Assembly: GCA_963576475.1 (NCBI GenBank)
Contig: OY754973.1
Location: 5,406,893 to 5,470,892 of the forward strand
Length of the DNA: 64,000 nt
From: Molanna angustata
Taxonomy: Eukaryota > Arthropoda > Insecta > Trichoptera > Molannidae
Direction: 5' to 3'
Positions within the stretch are counted from its first letter, which is position 1. The number at the start of each line of letters is the position of its first letter. The position numbers and the translations under genes were made by a program. Below the pieces are notes generated by a model, which saw only the letters and a program-made list of their open reading frames with translations, had not been told where the DNA came from and ran no database searches. Positions 30,910-42,424 of this stretch are shown one piece after another.

Positions 30910-31790
30910 CTGACAATTTATTAAATATATTGTTAAAATAATACTTTTGACCTTTTTTTAAACCTTTTGACTATCATACAGAAAACCTTTACAACGAGCT
31001 CAAAGTATTTGACCTTAGACAAACATACACCCAATACATTCTGACTTACTTTCATAAAAGTACACTAAAATACCCGGGTACACAACAAACTATAAACACA
31101 CGAACAATTACAAACCTAAACATAATATCTGGTAGTTTTTGTACATAGATAAAATAAATAATACGCGTTTAACACTCAACACAGTTTATTGTGATTACAG
31201 CAAATATTATATATGAGTGAAGCACAATAATTAGTTTTCGATTTTTAACCACTACGTGAAAGCCTATAGTAGAACAAGAATGACCCCCACAAACCACCCA
31301 CCTTGCCTTATATCAAACCCCGAAGATTCCCGAATACTTTATTCGTATGTAATCGTTAACACGCTATACCTATTGTCTGACACAAGGCGCAACATCAATA
31401 TATCACACTAAATTACAAAATCCCACACATGAAAGCATCTTTTGATCAAAGAACATTTTTATTTATTGCTCCTTGACTCTACAACATTTTTCTCTTAAAA
31501 AATAACATCACAAAGAATATTCAAAATAAATATTAAAAATAACACCATAAATTATGGGCGGACAGAGCGAACAAAAATACTTAATGTTCAATAATAACTA
31601 ATTAAATAATTCAAAATTAAAATTATTAATAACATTCGTAACTATGCCGTATTGTGTTTACGATGCTCTTTGAGTAACACAAAATATTTTATTTGATTTG
31701 GGAAGTATGTAATTCATATTAACTACACCAACATAGTTAATTAGTCTCTTTCTATGGATCTGAAATAAAAATCGCGTCAGAGATTGGATT
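30910..31790. other. no gene recognised
   Basis: I could not identify coding, RNA or repeat content in this stretch. Confidence 0.4.
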
Positions 31791-32018
31791 AATGACAAGG
31801 TACTATGGCAGACATTAGGACCTGGTTAATCTATTTTGTATGAGCCCATATGTTTTTTGAGGTAATGATTGTGAGTGCAGAATGTTGAGATTGTGTACCT
31901 ATTTAGTGTGGAACAGGAACAATTACCAGGTTCATAATTGCATATAATTGTCAATAAAAATTAGAAACTGCTAGCCCTTGAACAGGATTTCATAGTTGGG
32001 CAGCAGTAATTTACTTAT
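31791..32018. repeat. unnamed dispersed repeat (copy 1)
   Basis: Landmarks ATTAGGACCTGGTTAATCTA, GAGGTAATGATTGTGAGTGC, TTTAGTGTGGAACAGGAACA, TTCATAATTGCATATAATTG, AACTGCTAGCCCTTGAACAG and GGGCAGCAGTAATTTACTT recur in the same order at 46.76-47.02 kb. No open frame or terminal repeat was seen. Confidence 0.75.
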
Positions 32019-32757
32019 TGTTGTCATTATAAAAATGTCATTATAAATAAAAAAATAAAAAAAATATTTCCGATTGAAATGTTCATTTTGTCAAATTGAC
32101 TTGTCTTGAATGAGGACAGAACAGTAAAACAGCGACATATCTGGTTCTGCACATTCTGACAAGTACCTACCAAATCTTTTATCTTTTTTGCGAGGGAATG
32201 AGGCTTAAGATTAAAGCTAATATCAAGGCTAAAAAGCCGTTGGGGACAGCGTCAAATATTCAATTATTTCGAGTGAGTTGTCAACATTTTATTATTGACA
32301 CGATATGCAATAAGACGATTTTTTATTTCTGAAGGGTTTCAACTTATGTCGAACATACATAACAGGTCAGTCGACTTATAACTCGAATAATGCATTTTTG
32401 AACGATAAGTAAGAGATGTTTTCTGATTCCGTATATTTGTTCAACATTTCCAAATGCATCGCTTTGCTGTTAATCAATCTCCAAGATTCAAATCGAAGAA
32501 GATATATTTTATTTATGATCTAGTATATTTAGCAAGAACATATACATATATTGTCCTTAATTAAATAATGCAATCAATGTTTCAAATTCCTTTAATTTCA
32601 ATAATTATATCGCTGCGAGATGTTAAAAGGACTGAAACTCAGACCTTTCCCGTTTCCTACATACATACATAGTATGGAAAATTACTAATCACATATTTAT
32701 TTTATTTTAATTATGGCACCACTCACATAATACATGTACGTCATTAAAATTAGATAA

Positions 32758-32810
32758 CTGCTGCTCAACTAGGTACTTATGCCTGTTCTAGGGCTAGCAG
32801 TGTATATACT
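32758..32810 (-). repeat. fragment of the unnamed dispersed repeat
   Basis: CTGCTGCTCAACTAGG and GCCTGTTCTAGGGCTAGCAG are the reverse complement of the end of the repeat at 31.8 and 46.8 kb. Confidence 0.55.
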
Positions 32811-32814
32811 ATTA

Positions 32815-33300
32815 TAATATTTCACAGGAGAAAGAGGCATAAAGGTTGCATATAAGTACATTTCAAAAAATAACTTTAAAAACTTAAGTACATATTTCAT
32901 ACGTTTAAAAACGTGTTAAGAGTCATCAAGATATTATGCATGTGCAATGTGCATGTAGTGTACATATGTACATAGGTATCTTATATTTTTTATGAAGTAT
33001 TTGCACAAATCAGACCGTTGAAAAAAGTATTAGCAACGGCAGAGTATGCATATTCTTTTACACGAATCTCAGATTAAATCAAGTCTGCACAAAATTTATA
33101 ACCAAAAGGATTTAAATACAAAGAAAATTTCTGTATTATGTTTTTTCTGTAGGTAACTATGCTACAATAAGGACAATACACAGCCACCACAAAAGTACAC
33201 TGATTTTCACAAGGATAAGAAGATAGAAATAGAATACCAAACAAAGAATAAAATATCAATTTAAAATTAAAAAAAATGTACGTATGCGCATAAAACAAGA
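32815..33300. other. no gene recognised
   Basis: This is AT-rich sequence without a supported feature. Confidence 0.4.
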
Positions 33301-33312
33301 TAATATTCAGAT

Positions 33313-33440
33313 GGGTCGATGGCAGACCGGTTAGCGCGCTGGGCTAGTAATCCAGTGGTCGCGAGTTCGAATCCTGCCTCGACCGATTTCGTTCACCTAT
33401 AGCACAAGCATTTATTTGCTTATTTTAGGGTAAACTTAAA
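33313..33440 (+). repeat. tRNA-derived SINE, type B, with Thr(AGU)-like head
   Basis: The head 33313-33385 folds as a near-cloverleaf. Acceptor GGTCGAT pairs with CTCGACC (one mismatch). The anticodon stem CTGGG/TCCAG is complete (one G-T), with a 7-nt loop CTAGTAA that places AGT at the anticodon. The B box GTTCGAATCC is at 33365-33374. The T stem is poorly paired (GCGAG/CCTGC), so this is a SINE head rather than a working tRNA. The body follows with TTCGTTCACCTATAGCACAA and GCTTATTTTAGGG. Confidence 0.8.
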
Positions 33441-33677
33441 TAATAATAAAGAGTATTTTGGGATGATTTTTATAGCGCCGTTTTTGTGATAACCTCACCT
33501 CAAGAGCGCAAACTTATTATGCAAAAACTGCCGGTGTTTGTAATATTGTATAGTTTAAGTCTCAATAATTTTTCAAAATTGTGACATTTAAGTAATTACT
33601 AATTGATTTTTCGTGCAGACCCGCATGCCTGTCGCTGATTGCGGTACATGCCGTGATGTCACCGTGCCGTGGTGATT

Positions 33678-33738
33678 AAAAATTGAGAAATCATTACTCC
33701 CCTCTATATCCCCTTGGGTTAGTGAGGAGTAAAAATAT
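33678..33738. mobile_element. FB-1 fragment (arm tip next to the loop)
   Basis: AAAAATTGAGAAATCATTAC, CTCTATATCCCCTTGGG and TTAGTGAGGAGTAAAAAT match the inner end of the FB-1 left arm at 57.63-57.68 kb. Confidence 0.75.
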
Positions 33739-33745
33739 TTTTAAC

Positions 33746-34012
33746 GACCATCGTGGCTCAGTTAATTATATATCAGACGATCCTGAGCCAAAGGTTCTGG
33801 GTTCGATACCCGGTGGAGACAGTTTTTTATTTGTGTATTCAGTCTGAATCGCTAGATAAATCACTACTTTAAGCGATGATAAATCGCTACTACCACCACC
33901 ATCCGCTCTGCATATGGAGACTGTAAACGGCCCCTTCACAGAACGCTAGATAGCAAATAATATTAGTCTTCAGAATGTGTTAAATAGTTATTGGGTGCGT
34001 ATTAAATAAATA
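33746..34012 (+). repeat. tRNA-derived SINE, type C
   Basis: The head begins GACCATCGTGGCTCAGTTAA, with a B box GGGTTCGATACC and GGTGGAGACAG. The body contains TATTCAGTCTGAATCGCTAG, CTTCAGAATGTGTTAAATAG and GGGTGCGTATTAAATAAATA. About 80 bp containing ATCGCTACTACCACC are extra relative to the copy at 53.29 kb. Confidence 0.8.
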
Positions 34013-34019
34013 TGAATAT

Positions 34020-34115
34020 GTCCTTGTTAAACAAGTACATAAACATCTTCCTACGTTCCCTAAAATAAGCAAATAAATGCTTGTACTATAGGTGAACGAA
34101 ATCGGTCGAGGCAAA
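34020..34115 (-). repeat. tRNA-derived SINE, type B, 3' part, reverse orientation
   Basis: CCCTAAAATAAGCAAATAAA, TGCTTGTACTATAGGTGAAC and GAAATCGGTCGAGGCA are the reverse complement of the body and end of the head of the copy at 33.31 kb. The two copies face each other around the type C SINE. Confidence 0.8.
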
Positions 34116-34320
34116 AATGCAATAGATATACAAAAATACACTTGAAATAAATGTTAAATAAACTAAAAACAATGACAATAAAGTAATACATAAACATTGA
34201 TTAACAAACTGAGGAATACATGCAAAAAAATATCTTACTCAATGTTCACACTTACCCTACGAGAAGATGTCAGGATTTTAGACAGATTAACATGTACACA
34301 AATTGTTAATACCATAAAGG

Positions 34321-34425
34321 TCGCAAAATGTTTGGTAGTTTACCACCAAACATAAAAGAAATCACAAGTCTTGTCACCTTTCGTAGGCTAGGTGCTAAAA
34401 CTATTAGTTTTTACAGTTTTAAATA
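34321..34425 (+). pseudogene. short LINE C-terminal fragment
   Basis: The reading MFGSLPPNIKEITSLVTFRR then LGAKTISFYSFK and a stop resembles the final FN.LP..I......F...L segment of a reverse transcriptase tail and the fragment at 19.4 kb. Confidence 0.5.
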
Positions 34426-34969
34426 GTTTACAACATCATACTTTTACTATAATTATTTGTTTCAAAAAGTTTTATTTTTGTATTTTTTGTTTGGAGTAGA
34501 TGTATTAATTTTTATATAAAGCTTCAATTTATTTTTTTGGAATTGTTCATTATGGTATTTATATCTCAATTATAATATATAGGAATGTAGGTGTTTATTC
34601 TTGGTTCAAATTCAAATTTTCTTTAAGAGTGTACTTGATCTTAGACCTCAAATGGGAGGGTTTTGATTTTAAACTTTACACATAACCACGCCTCCAATAA
34701 AGCATGATTCAACGATAACCCGTAACACACCCCGACATTTTGACACTTTGTGATGGAATCTAATCATGAAAGGTTAACCGACAGTCATAATAATTACAAT
34801 AAAATAATTAAATTTAAATAAATTAATGGATGATGTAATCATATTGACCATGTGTGTGTTAATGTGTGCGTATTATAATATTTAACTATTAGATCGATGC
34901 AACCCGGGAAACATTCACGGAGGTAAAATAAGTTTTTACTACATTTATTGCTACAAAATATTTTCTTTA

Positions 34970-35315
34970 TTTTTTTTTTTTTGACAAATTTTAACTTCTC
35001 AATAGAGACGAAGATGGATCGTTACAGGAGAACCAGGAACTCAAGGCGCTTAAAGAGCTTCCGACCTATTATCGGTTTACGTGACCACTTTATGCGCTTG
35101 CGCAACGTTTATCAATTGTGCCATCCTACATCCTATTGAGTTCCCTATCAATCAATTTTTTTGAAAGTTCTATATATTTTAATGATGAAAATCTGATCGC
35201 TTGAAAATAAGCTGATTAAACAGCATCGCCATCTATGAAGTGAGGAACAAACCTTTATGTGACGTTATCTATTGAGAAATTGGTTTCTCTAAAATGAAAG
35301 CAACAGATGACAAAG
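34970..35315. mobile_element. TCGA-end foldback copy, left arm plus loop
   Basis: TTTGACAAATTTTAACTTCT, CAATAGAGACGAAGATGG, GAGAACCAGGAACTCAAGG, GACCTATTATCGGTTTACGT, CACTTTATGCGCTTGCGCAA and TTTCAATTTT-like arm sequence lead into the loop CGCTTGAAAATAAGC and GCCATCTATGAAGTGAGG. The loop continues into TGACGTTATCTATTGAGAAA and AAATGAAAGCAACAG, which match the loop of the 54-kb copy in reverse. Confidence 0.75.
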
Positions 35316-35409
35316 CTTTAATATGGAGAGAATCGAAGTTCCTATACCTGTTATTCCCCCACCACCTTCTGCTTATAACGGCCCCTTGCAAAACTCTAAA
35401 ACATTAAGA

Positions 35410-35795
35410 ACATACGATGAGTCCGGAGAACTCTGAAACCTTGCAGACACTGCACTTAATGTACCAAAGAGATCTAACCATGAGAAAACAACTGGCTCAC
35501 TGCTCAGTGATAGTGAAGAAAGAGTGCACCAAATTCAAGACAGAATGTCTTGAAAGCCTTAAAGTTGCTCTTCGTGGCTACAAGGTCCGCATGTCCAATG
35601 GCTCCGTATAAATTCTCTCGGACATCTAGAGACCCGGAGAAGTTAGTGTATTCCCATAGGATATGCTCAGAAGTCTCCTCAGGGTTATCGCAAAGCTGAC
35701 ATGAGGACGAATCGGATAATTGAAAACGAAAGAGATAACTTTTGAAACTGCCGTGTCCAATAAGGAATTGCGTGGTTCCTATACCTCTCTCGATC
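35410..35795 (-). pseudogene. LINE C-terminal domain with GHG and CCHH motifs
   Basis: The minus strand reads, without a stop for about 75 codons, IGTTQFLIGHGSFKSYLFRF, then QLSDSSSCQLCDNPEETSEH, ILWEYTNFSG and DVRENLYGAIGHADLVATKS. TQ.L.GHG.F..YL.RF....S..C..C....T.EH.L..C is the well known tail after RT (and RNase H) in R1/Jockey/I-type elements. The final cysteine is replaced (WEY for .EC). Upstream domains are absent. Confidence 0.85.
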
Positions 35796-35799
35796 TATC

Positions 35800-36675
35800 T
35801 TAACCCAAATCACTTTCCGCCATCTTTTTGTCAACTTTCGTAGTTTTGCCTATTAATATTTCATATTTGATACAAAATAACGAACACAAAGATGAGTCAA
35901 CTCTTCACGCCGCTGTTGTACGATTATTGGCATTGTTATTTTCAACCTGTGCATTAAAATATATTGCCGTGTGAATTTTTCCTGTTTAATTGAAGACTTT
36001 TTAGTGAATGAAGTCAAGAACACGTATACCCAACCAACCAACCAATCAGCCTGAATCAGTACTTCTTGTGCTTGTATACCCGGTATTACACCTCTAATAT
36101 TTTATGTCGCAGGTGACATTTAATAGTGATATTCGCAATCGTATAAAACTCCCACTCATGACGCACCTTACAATAATAATCTTCAATTTTGATAGTGATG
36201 CTCTCGAATCTGTCCGTCGACTTACTAGAATATCGATAGTGTTGTTATTAAATCTCACCAATATGTCAAATATACTTGACATAAGAGGATTTTTGACATA
36301 AGAGAGGAGAAGTCTCTCATTCCACTGCATTTGGAAACGTTATAGTACAATTGTCCTGTTCATCCTCGAAGTGGCCGCTCTTCGGTCAACACAGGACTAC
36401 TACCAAGCATATTTGAAACCAATGTCCCTAAGAGTCCAAGGGGCCCGCCACTTAAACCTGGATCATATTAAGACAAGTGTGTATTAAAGGATCATTTACG
36501 AATCTACGAGATATTGTTAACAGTGATTGACTAAACTTTCGCTTTAGTATACCTACACTGATCAGCACTATAAAAACAATACAATAAGTTTCAATACAAT
36601 GTAAAATACAATAAGTTTCGTCGCGAAATATTGAAGGTGAATCTTCCTCCTCTCGTACCCCCCCCTATCCATCCC
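35800..36675. other. no gene recognised
   Basis: Overlapping frames at about 36.1-36.33 kb on both strands show no recognisable motif. This may be old, degraded retroelement sequence, but I cannot support that. Confidence 0.35.
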
Positions 36676-36684
36676 ATCCCATAC

Positions 36685-36757
36685 GAATTGTATGTGTTTG
36701 TGTGCATGTGTATGTGTGTGTAGTGTGTATGCATGTGTGTGTGTGTGTGTGTGCGTG
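36685..36757. repeat. (GT)n microsatellite, interrupted
   Basis: GTGTTTGTGTGCATGTGTAT continues into pure GTGTGTGTGTGTGTGTGC. Confidence 0.9.
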
Positions 36758-37059
36758 TACCTACATGAGTTTTTTACAGTAATTTCTAGTTATTGATGGA
36801 AAGCATATTATTGGCTCTCAATTACATATATGTTAAAATTGTAAAATAAAAAATGACAATGAGCTGTTGGCTTCTAAATGAACATCAATAAACAATACAA
36901 AAGTCAAAATATCCTTAAAGAATACATCCATTAGTCAACACCATAAAACATACAAAGGGATAAACATGGAAATGATCTGAGGTAGTGATTCAGAAAAAGG
37001 CACTAGGTGCATAACATAAGTCTTGTACAAATCTTACTTTATTAGGATGGAAACAATAT

Positions 37060-37115
37060 TTTGTTGAAAGAAACTAGATTCTATTTCCCAATAAACTCGC
37101 CACTTGCACAATTTT
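37060..37115 (+). repeat. SINE type A fragment
   Basis: CCCAATAAACTCGCCACTTGC matches, as GCAATAAACTCGCCACTTG, the body of the SINE at 796-1010. Neither head nor tail is present. Confidence 0.5.
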
Positions 37116-37139
37116 TTTGTTATCTGTCAACTGCCCGAG

Positions 37140-37260
37140 AGTTATCTTTTTCTTCTTCTGGTGCCCCGTCAGGAAACCCTGACGTTGGCGACCACTCTGA
37201 CGAAACTATCTCTAGTAATATTGCTTTCAATGGTGTTTTATTTCTGATTTTATTAAAATA
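37140..37260 (-). pseudogene. LINE 3' end remnant (GAA-type)
   Basis: The plus strand TTTTTCTTCTTCTGGTGCCC followed by TGACGTTGGCGACCACTCTG is the complement of the GAA-tailed LINE end also seen at 46.4 kb (CTTCTTGTGCC, GATGTTGGCGACCATCA). Few codons remain. Confidence 0.5.
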
Positions 37261-37581
37261 ATAGCGGACCCTGTACGAACGTTGGCTTGTTGATATTAGC
37301 TGGTTTAACAAACATAGAAATGGATGTGAATTATAAGAAAGCAAGACACATAACATTGAGATGACTTTGATATATCTATCGTCATAATACCACTTAAAAC
37401 AGAATATACTTGTAAAAAACCTACAAAGCTTTATACAATAATAATAAATAATTATACAAATAGTAATTTCATAAAATATTCAAAATATGAAAACAAATAC
37501 CGCAGACGGCGTTGAGAAAAACATCAAGTTTTATTGGCATAACCGACATTTCATAATAAAATGACATAATCGGAAAGCAAT

Positions 37582-38125
37582 GTTGCCAGTATTCAAAATA
37601 CATATTCCGAAAATATTTATAAAGATTGATATTCATTAATGTATAAAATTCCTTTTTGTGAATCTAATCCATTCAGGAACTCACATAAAAAAAACACAAA
37701 AAGTTTCATCAAAATCGGTTGCCAGTATTCAAAATACATATTCCGAAAATATTTATAAAGATTGATATTCATTAATGTATAAAATTCCTTTTTGTGAATC
37801 TAATCCATTCAGGAACTCACATAAAAAAAACACAAAAAGTTTCATCAAAATCGGTTGCCAGTATTCAAAATACATATTCCGAAAATATTTATAAAGATTG
37901 ATATTCATTAATGTATAAAATTCCTTTTTGTGAATCTAATCCATTCAGGAACTCACATAAAAAAAACACAAAAAGTTTCATCAAAATCGGTTGCCAGTAT
38001 TCAAAATACATATTCCGAAAATATTTATAAAGATTGATATTCATTAATGTATAAAATTCCTTTTTGTGAATCTAATCCATTCAGGAACTCACATAAAAAA
38101 AACACAAAAAGTTTCATCAAAATCG
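37582..38125. repeat. 136-bp tandem repeat, four units that look identical
   Basis: GTTGCCAGTATTCAAAATAC starts at 37582, 37718, 37854 and 37990. The fifth junction at 38126 continues into unique sequence. By eye the four units do not differ. Each ends in CACAAAAAGTTTCATCAAAA followed by TCG. Confidence 0.95.
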
Positions 38126-38185
38126 GTTCCGCCGTTTAGGAGGAGTTCAGTGACACACACGTACATAAGAATTATATAATAAAGA
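38090..38185 (+). repeat. 3' end of an RTE-like retroelement
   Basis: TTTCATCAAAATCGGTTCCG, CCGTTTAGGAGGAGTTCAGT and a final AGAATTATATAATAAAGATT follow the widespread insect retroelement 3' end with the theme ATCGGT.CAGCCGTTT.GGAGGAGT. The tandem array lies directly upstream and shares the ATCGGTT phrase, so the array is built from this element's 3' region. Confidence 0.7.
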
Positions 38186-38189
38186 TTAT

Positions 38190-40910
38190 CCGTTTTAAGA
38201 ACGACTACTCTACAATATCAAAATTTAATACAAAATAAAAAAAATGTATATCAGGCGCCAATTTTTTATAAAGTATGCAAGCACTCCTTTAAATACATCA
38301 TACATCCAAATAAAAAAATATTTGCATACCAAAATAAGCTTTTAAAGAATCATAATATATAGAATTATGTATGACTAACTTTTAGGTATCCATTTGTTCT
38401 AACCGTCAATTTTGTCCAATAAAGACACAGGACATTTTTATTGGGACTGACAAAAAAACACTTTATTTATTTTATTACTCACAGTATATGTACCTACACA
38501 ATTTTTTTCACGATTTACTTCAAAAGCACTTCAGTAGGATAGACAGATACAATACATACCCTGAAGACCTGGAGGACTGACCCGACTAAGACGGAAATAA
38601 GCAAAGAAGAAAAATAAGATTACTGACAGTTTACTAGTTCACGTTATGTACATAATATTATACATATCTACCTCACTAGGCAAAGACCGTACTGAGGTGG
38701 CGTATTTTACAAGCATATTAGATATCTTCATCCAAGGCATCATAGTTCATATAAAATAGTCTAGCGCCATAAATTGTTGTATGCAAAGAAAGTGTAAAAT
38801 TATTTCTATTTTATCAAATAATTCAATAATTTTGTTATTGAATTCAATTATTTCAATTATAATTCAATTATTTTGTTATTATTTTTTTTATTGTCATTGG
38901 TGCATTGAAGCTTTGATTGATATATTTATTTCTTTGTCTAATTATTTTTCTCTAATTCTTTTTTTGTCTATTTTTATTTGAATCAACGTTTTTATCTGAA
39001 TATATATTTTTAGGTTCCAATATTTTTATCTTTGTCTATATTTTTATTTGTTTCAATATTTTTATCTCTGTTTGTAATTTATTATTAGTATTGTAACAAG
39101 TTAATGGCTTATTGTATAGATAAATAAAATTCGATCTTCGAATTCTGATTATTTTGGACACAGTAAATTACCTTTTTCTTTATTTTTGTAGATTGTGGAA
39201 ATATTTTTTCTTCAGAAAGTTAGATAGGTACTCTTAGAAAGTAAAGGTTCAGCTTTTTGGTGTTCTTTCCGAGAGGCAAAAGCAATGATGGAAAAAGGAG
39301 GGTATGTATTCAATGAAAAAGAGGGTAAAAGAGGGTAAGTATTTAGCGCCTTTTTCGCGGAACATCACCTCAAGGGCGCTCTATCGTTAGAATATCGCTA
39401 ATTTCGCCTTAGTCATACATATTTAAAAATATTTCAACTACCCATATTTTAATACATCATATGTACTTACCTAATTGACATTCAAATTTCTATTACGTAA
39501 GTCAAGATCGAATCACACATTAATATTTCAAGTTAAAAATATAATCTTGTGAATATTCAATAATGATTTTTTAATGACACTTGTGCCCTTGAAGGCTGTA
39601 CGTGAAAGCTATTTTAAAATCGATAAATATATAATTTATATGCATCTACAAGTTAGTAATCATTTCCTTTAAGCATTTTTATATTGGTACTTTTTATTAC
39701 ATTTTGACATTATTTTTTAACTCAACATCGTGTCCGAGGATCGTCAATCAGCAAGTGACATTGGTTATTAAATAAAAAATAAATAGACGAATGAATATTT
39801 TGTATTTTATTTGATTTCCTGGGTCGAGTGTGTCAGCGAAAAAAATATACAAATTATTGACAAAAATAAAAGATGACTCTACTTAAGCGGAATCCTATAG
39901 AACAGTGATACATTATTAAAATGAAGTATTATAGAAGACTTCTTTACATGACAGATTTGTAAAAAATATTTCATTAATTTGTTTAATTTTTAGTAATAGC
40001 AACACTCATTTTTATGTCAAATCATTGTTTTTGTTGTATATTTTATTCACAATCAGGTTGTTGTATATTTTTTTCATAATGTTCATGTAACTTTTTTACT
40101 GTAAAAAAAGTCAGATGTACTCTAGCACTCATTGCGTTAAGATTGACCCAATATTAGTCCCATCCCAGGGAATCTAAACATATTTTTTATTCAACAAACA
40201 GCAAACCAAAAAAATATATACAGAAATACAATGATAGTTTTTAGTGTGCCAATTATAGTATTTTTAAATGTTTGTATTGCAAGATATTTTATTACATTTT
40301 AACAATTTTGAAAATAGGATGGTAAAGGAGAAAGGAATGGGGGGGGGGGAGTGGGGCGAAGCATCAACCACTGGAAACTCATAATACGATGTATACCTGA
40401 CATGTCTCATTGCATGAATAATGCTTAATTAAATTAAAGTAAAGGGGCACAAGTAAGAAGGTAAAGATGTGCACAACAAAACAGAGCACAGATTCAAATT
40501 TACACTTTTTAAATAGATATTTACCCGAAGCAAACCTATCAAACTCCGGATCACTCAAACAATTTCTTTTATACCCAAGTTCTTTGATGTATGAATTTAG
40601 CATATACCTAGTTTGTTCTTGAAAATTCAATGTGAAAGAGAGACTGGTTTTTATAGATGTATAAGTAAAATATAAAACCTTCGGTCATTGTTATTGAATT
40701 TTGTAGAAAAATACTTGGTGTCATTTGTTCATTAATTTTAAAATATAAACATTTCTATTAACACTTTCTCCCAATAAAACACATTTTTAGAATATTGCAG
40801 GGGAAATTTTCCTAATGACATTCATTACAGGAAGGTACACCAGTTCACACAAAAGGCAAACCTATGTTTTTTTCTCTGCTGTGTCCCGCCATCTTAAAAA
40901 CTGTTGATTT
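38190..40910. other. AT-rich sequence, no gene recognised
   Basis: A possible LINE-like end, TAATGGCTTATTGTATAGAT followed by AAATAAAAT, lies near 39100-39130. A run of ten G occurs near 40340. Nothing else was recognised. Confidence 0.4.
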
Positions 40911-40914
40911 TCAT

Positions 40915-41335
40915 TATTTATTGGTCAAGTGTTATGTATGGTCAGTGGTGCTATAAGGGGTGGAAGCGTGGATTTTCAAGTTAATATTACCGCCTTGAAG
41001 CATAGAAAAGTGTATCCACTGCAGAATGCTGAGAATTCCATGGACTGACATGGTCAGTAACGTAGAGCCAACACTAACAGAGAATTATTCGCTAATATTA
41101 AGCTCCGTGAAGTTGAAAAATATACCATCCTTGTCATGAAGGCGAAGATCGAGGGTTGTAGAGGGGTCGGAAGAAAGCAGCTTTCCTGGCTTCGAAACAT
41201 CCCGGAATGAATTGCGATAAGAACAGCGGACGAATTGTTTCGCACTGCCTAGGACAGGGAGGCTTTCTGTCATGGTAGTCAACGTCGGGGGGATCTGATA
41301 TGACACGAGAATAAGAAGAGAAGATTTTCATTATG
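40915..41335 (+). pseudogene. LINE ORF2 C-terminal tail, multiple stops
   Basis: Fragments in order are YGQWCYKGWKRGF (decayed from YG.E.W), LQNAENSMD-like decay, then in another frame KAKIEGCRGVGRKQLSWLRN, IPE, a stop, IAIRTADELFRTA and DREAF. This is the GRRGVGRRQ.SWLRNIREWTG..S..ELFR.A.DR tail seen also near 52.6-53.0 kb. The end ATGACACGAGAATAAGAAGAG carries the GAA-type tail. Confidence 0.75.
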
Positions 41336-41357
41336 CGAAGATTTATGTTGCAAGATA

Positions 41358-41545
41358 TACTCTGGCCGTTTATCAAATGTGCCATTGTCATTGGTTCAAT
41401 TCCCAGCAGATGAGGATCTTATTCAATAATTATCTCGCGAAAATATTGTTTCTAAACAATGGAAACACTGGTTAATTGAAAGAAATAAATTGATATTTGA
41501 CAATAAACTCCTGCAGAATGTAAGGAAGTGTTTATAAATTTAAAA
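41358..41545 (+). repeat. tRNA-derived SINE, type A, degraded
   Basis: The B-box region GGTTCAATTCCCAGCAGATG is followed by TTATCTCGCGAAAATATTG, ACACTGGTTAATTGAAAGAA, GACAATAAACTCCTGCAG and GTAAGGAAGTGTTTATAAAT. The order agrees with the copy at 796-1010. Confidence 0.7.
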
Positions 41546-41549
41546 AATG

Positions 41550-42415
41550 TAATTATTTCGCGTAGTGTTGGATTCGTCTTGTTAAATTTTGTTTAATTTA
41601 GACTTTAATAATGCTGAGACACCTCGGTAAAAACGTTTTGTTTTATTTGTCTATTGAAAATTTTGTATTATAAGCATATTATGCAAGAGGAATTGATATT
41701 TCAGATGTTTTTTGTCATTTTTTACCGATAAAATAAGATTACCAATGAATTGTTGAATAGTCATGAAATTAAATTTAATTAAGGGATCATATTACGATTA
41801 ATGTAAATACTTTGGTTAATTTTAAATTAAGGTACCAACCCACCTACTATAATTAATTTCTATAAAATTTAACCTTTGCTTAATTGTCATTATAAATTGT
41901 AATTCAATATTTTTAATGTTTGACTTTTTATATTATAATATTCATGGTAGTCTATTTTAGGCAACATCATATTGGTGCCTACTTTATAGCCATCTTTGAC
42001 AGCACCTGTAACCTACAGCATTCAACTTGTATTTGAGTTTTTTTTTATTTTCGCTTCATTATTTTGGTCCTTTGTACATCTTTTTCGATTTAATAACAAG
42101 AGTTTGAGCAAATATACAACAAAATGAAATGAAAGGTTTTTCTCATTGCGACTTGTAAAAGGGAGTTTCATTTCCAATTGAGATTAACGTTTTTTTCTTT
42201 TAATTATCTATTGACATTTATACTTATTTTTAAGGAAAAAATATATATTATACGGTTTCGACCATGATTGAAATAATATTTTAAAACCATAGTTTGATTT
42301 TCAGTTATCCGCATCAAAATGGTATGAACATCTATATGAAATATCAAAATCTGGGTATAAAAGAGTCCAATTAAACATTAAACCAGCACGAAAATAGTCT
42401 GAGTTTGTCGTTTTT
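41550..42415. other. AT-rich sequence, no gene recognised
   Basis: No supported feature was found. Confidence 0.45.
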
Positions 42416-42424
42416 ACATTTGTA

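Noticed and set aside
30596..30913. 105-codon plus-strand frame
   Set aside because: It is the antisense shadow of a minus-strand LINE tail carrying the zinc-knuckle motif.
33313..33385. Functional tRNA-Thr gene
   Set aside because: The T stem does not pair properly, the acceptor has a mismatch, and a SINE body follows directly; related copies exist at 15.45 and 34.05 kb.
36094..36330. Overlapping frames on both strands as a possible gene
   Set aside because: No motif, no codon pattern and no repeat relatives were recognised; mutual antisense openness is expected for AT-rich DNA by chance.
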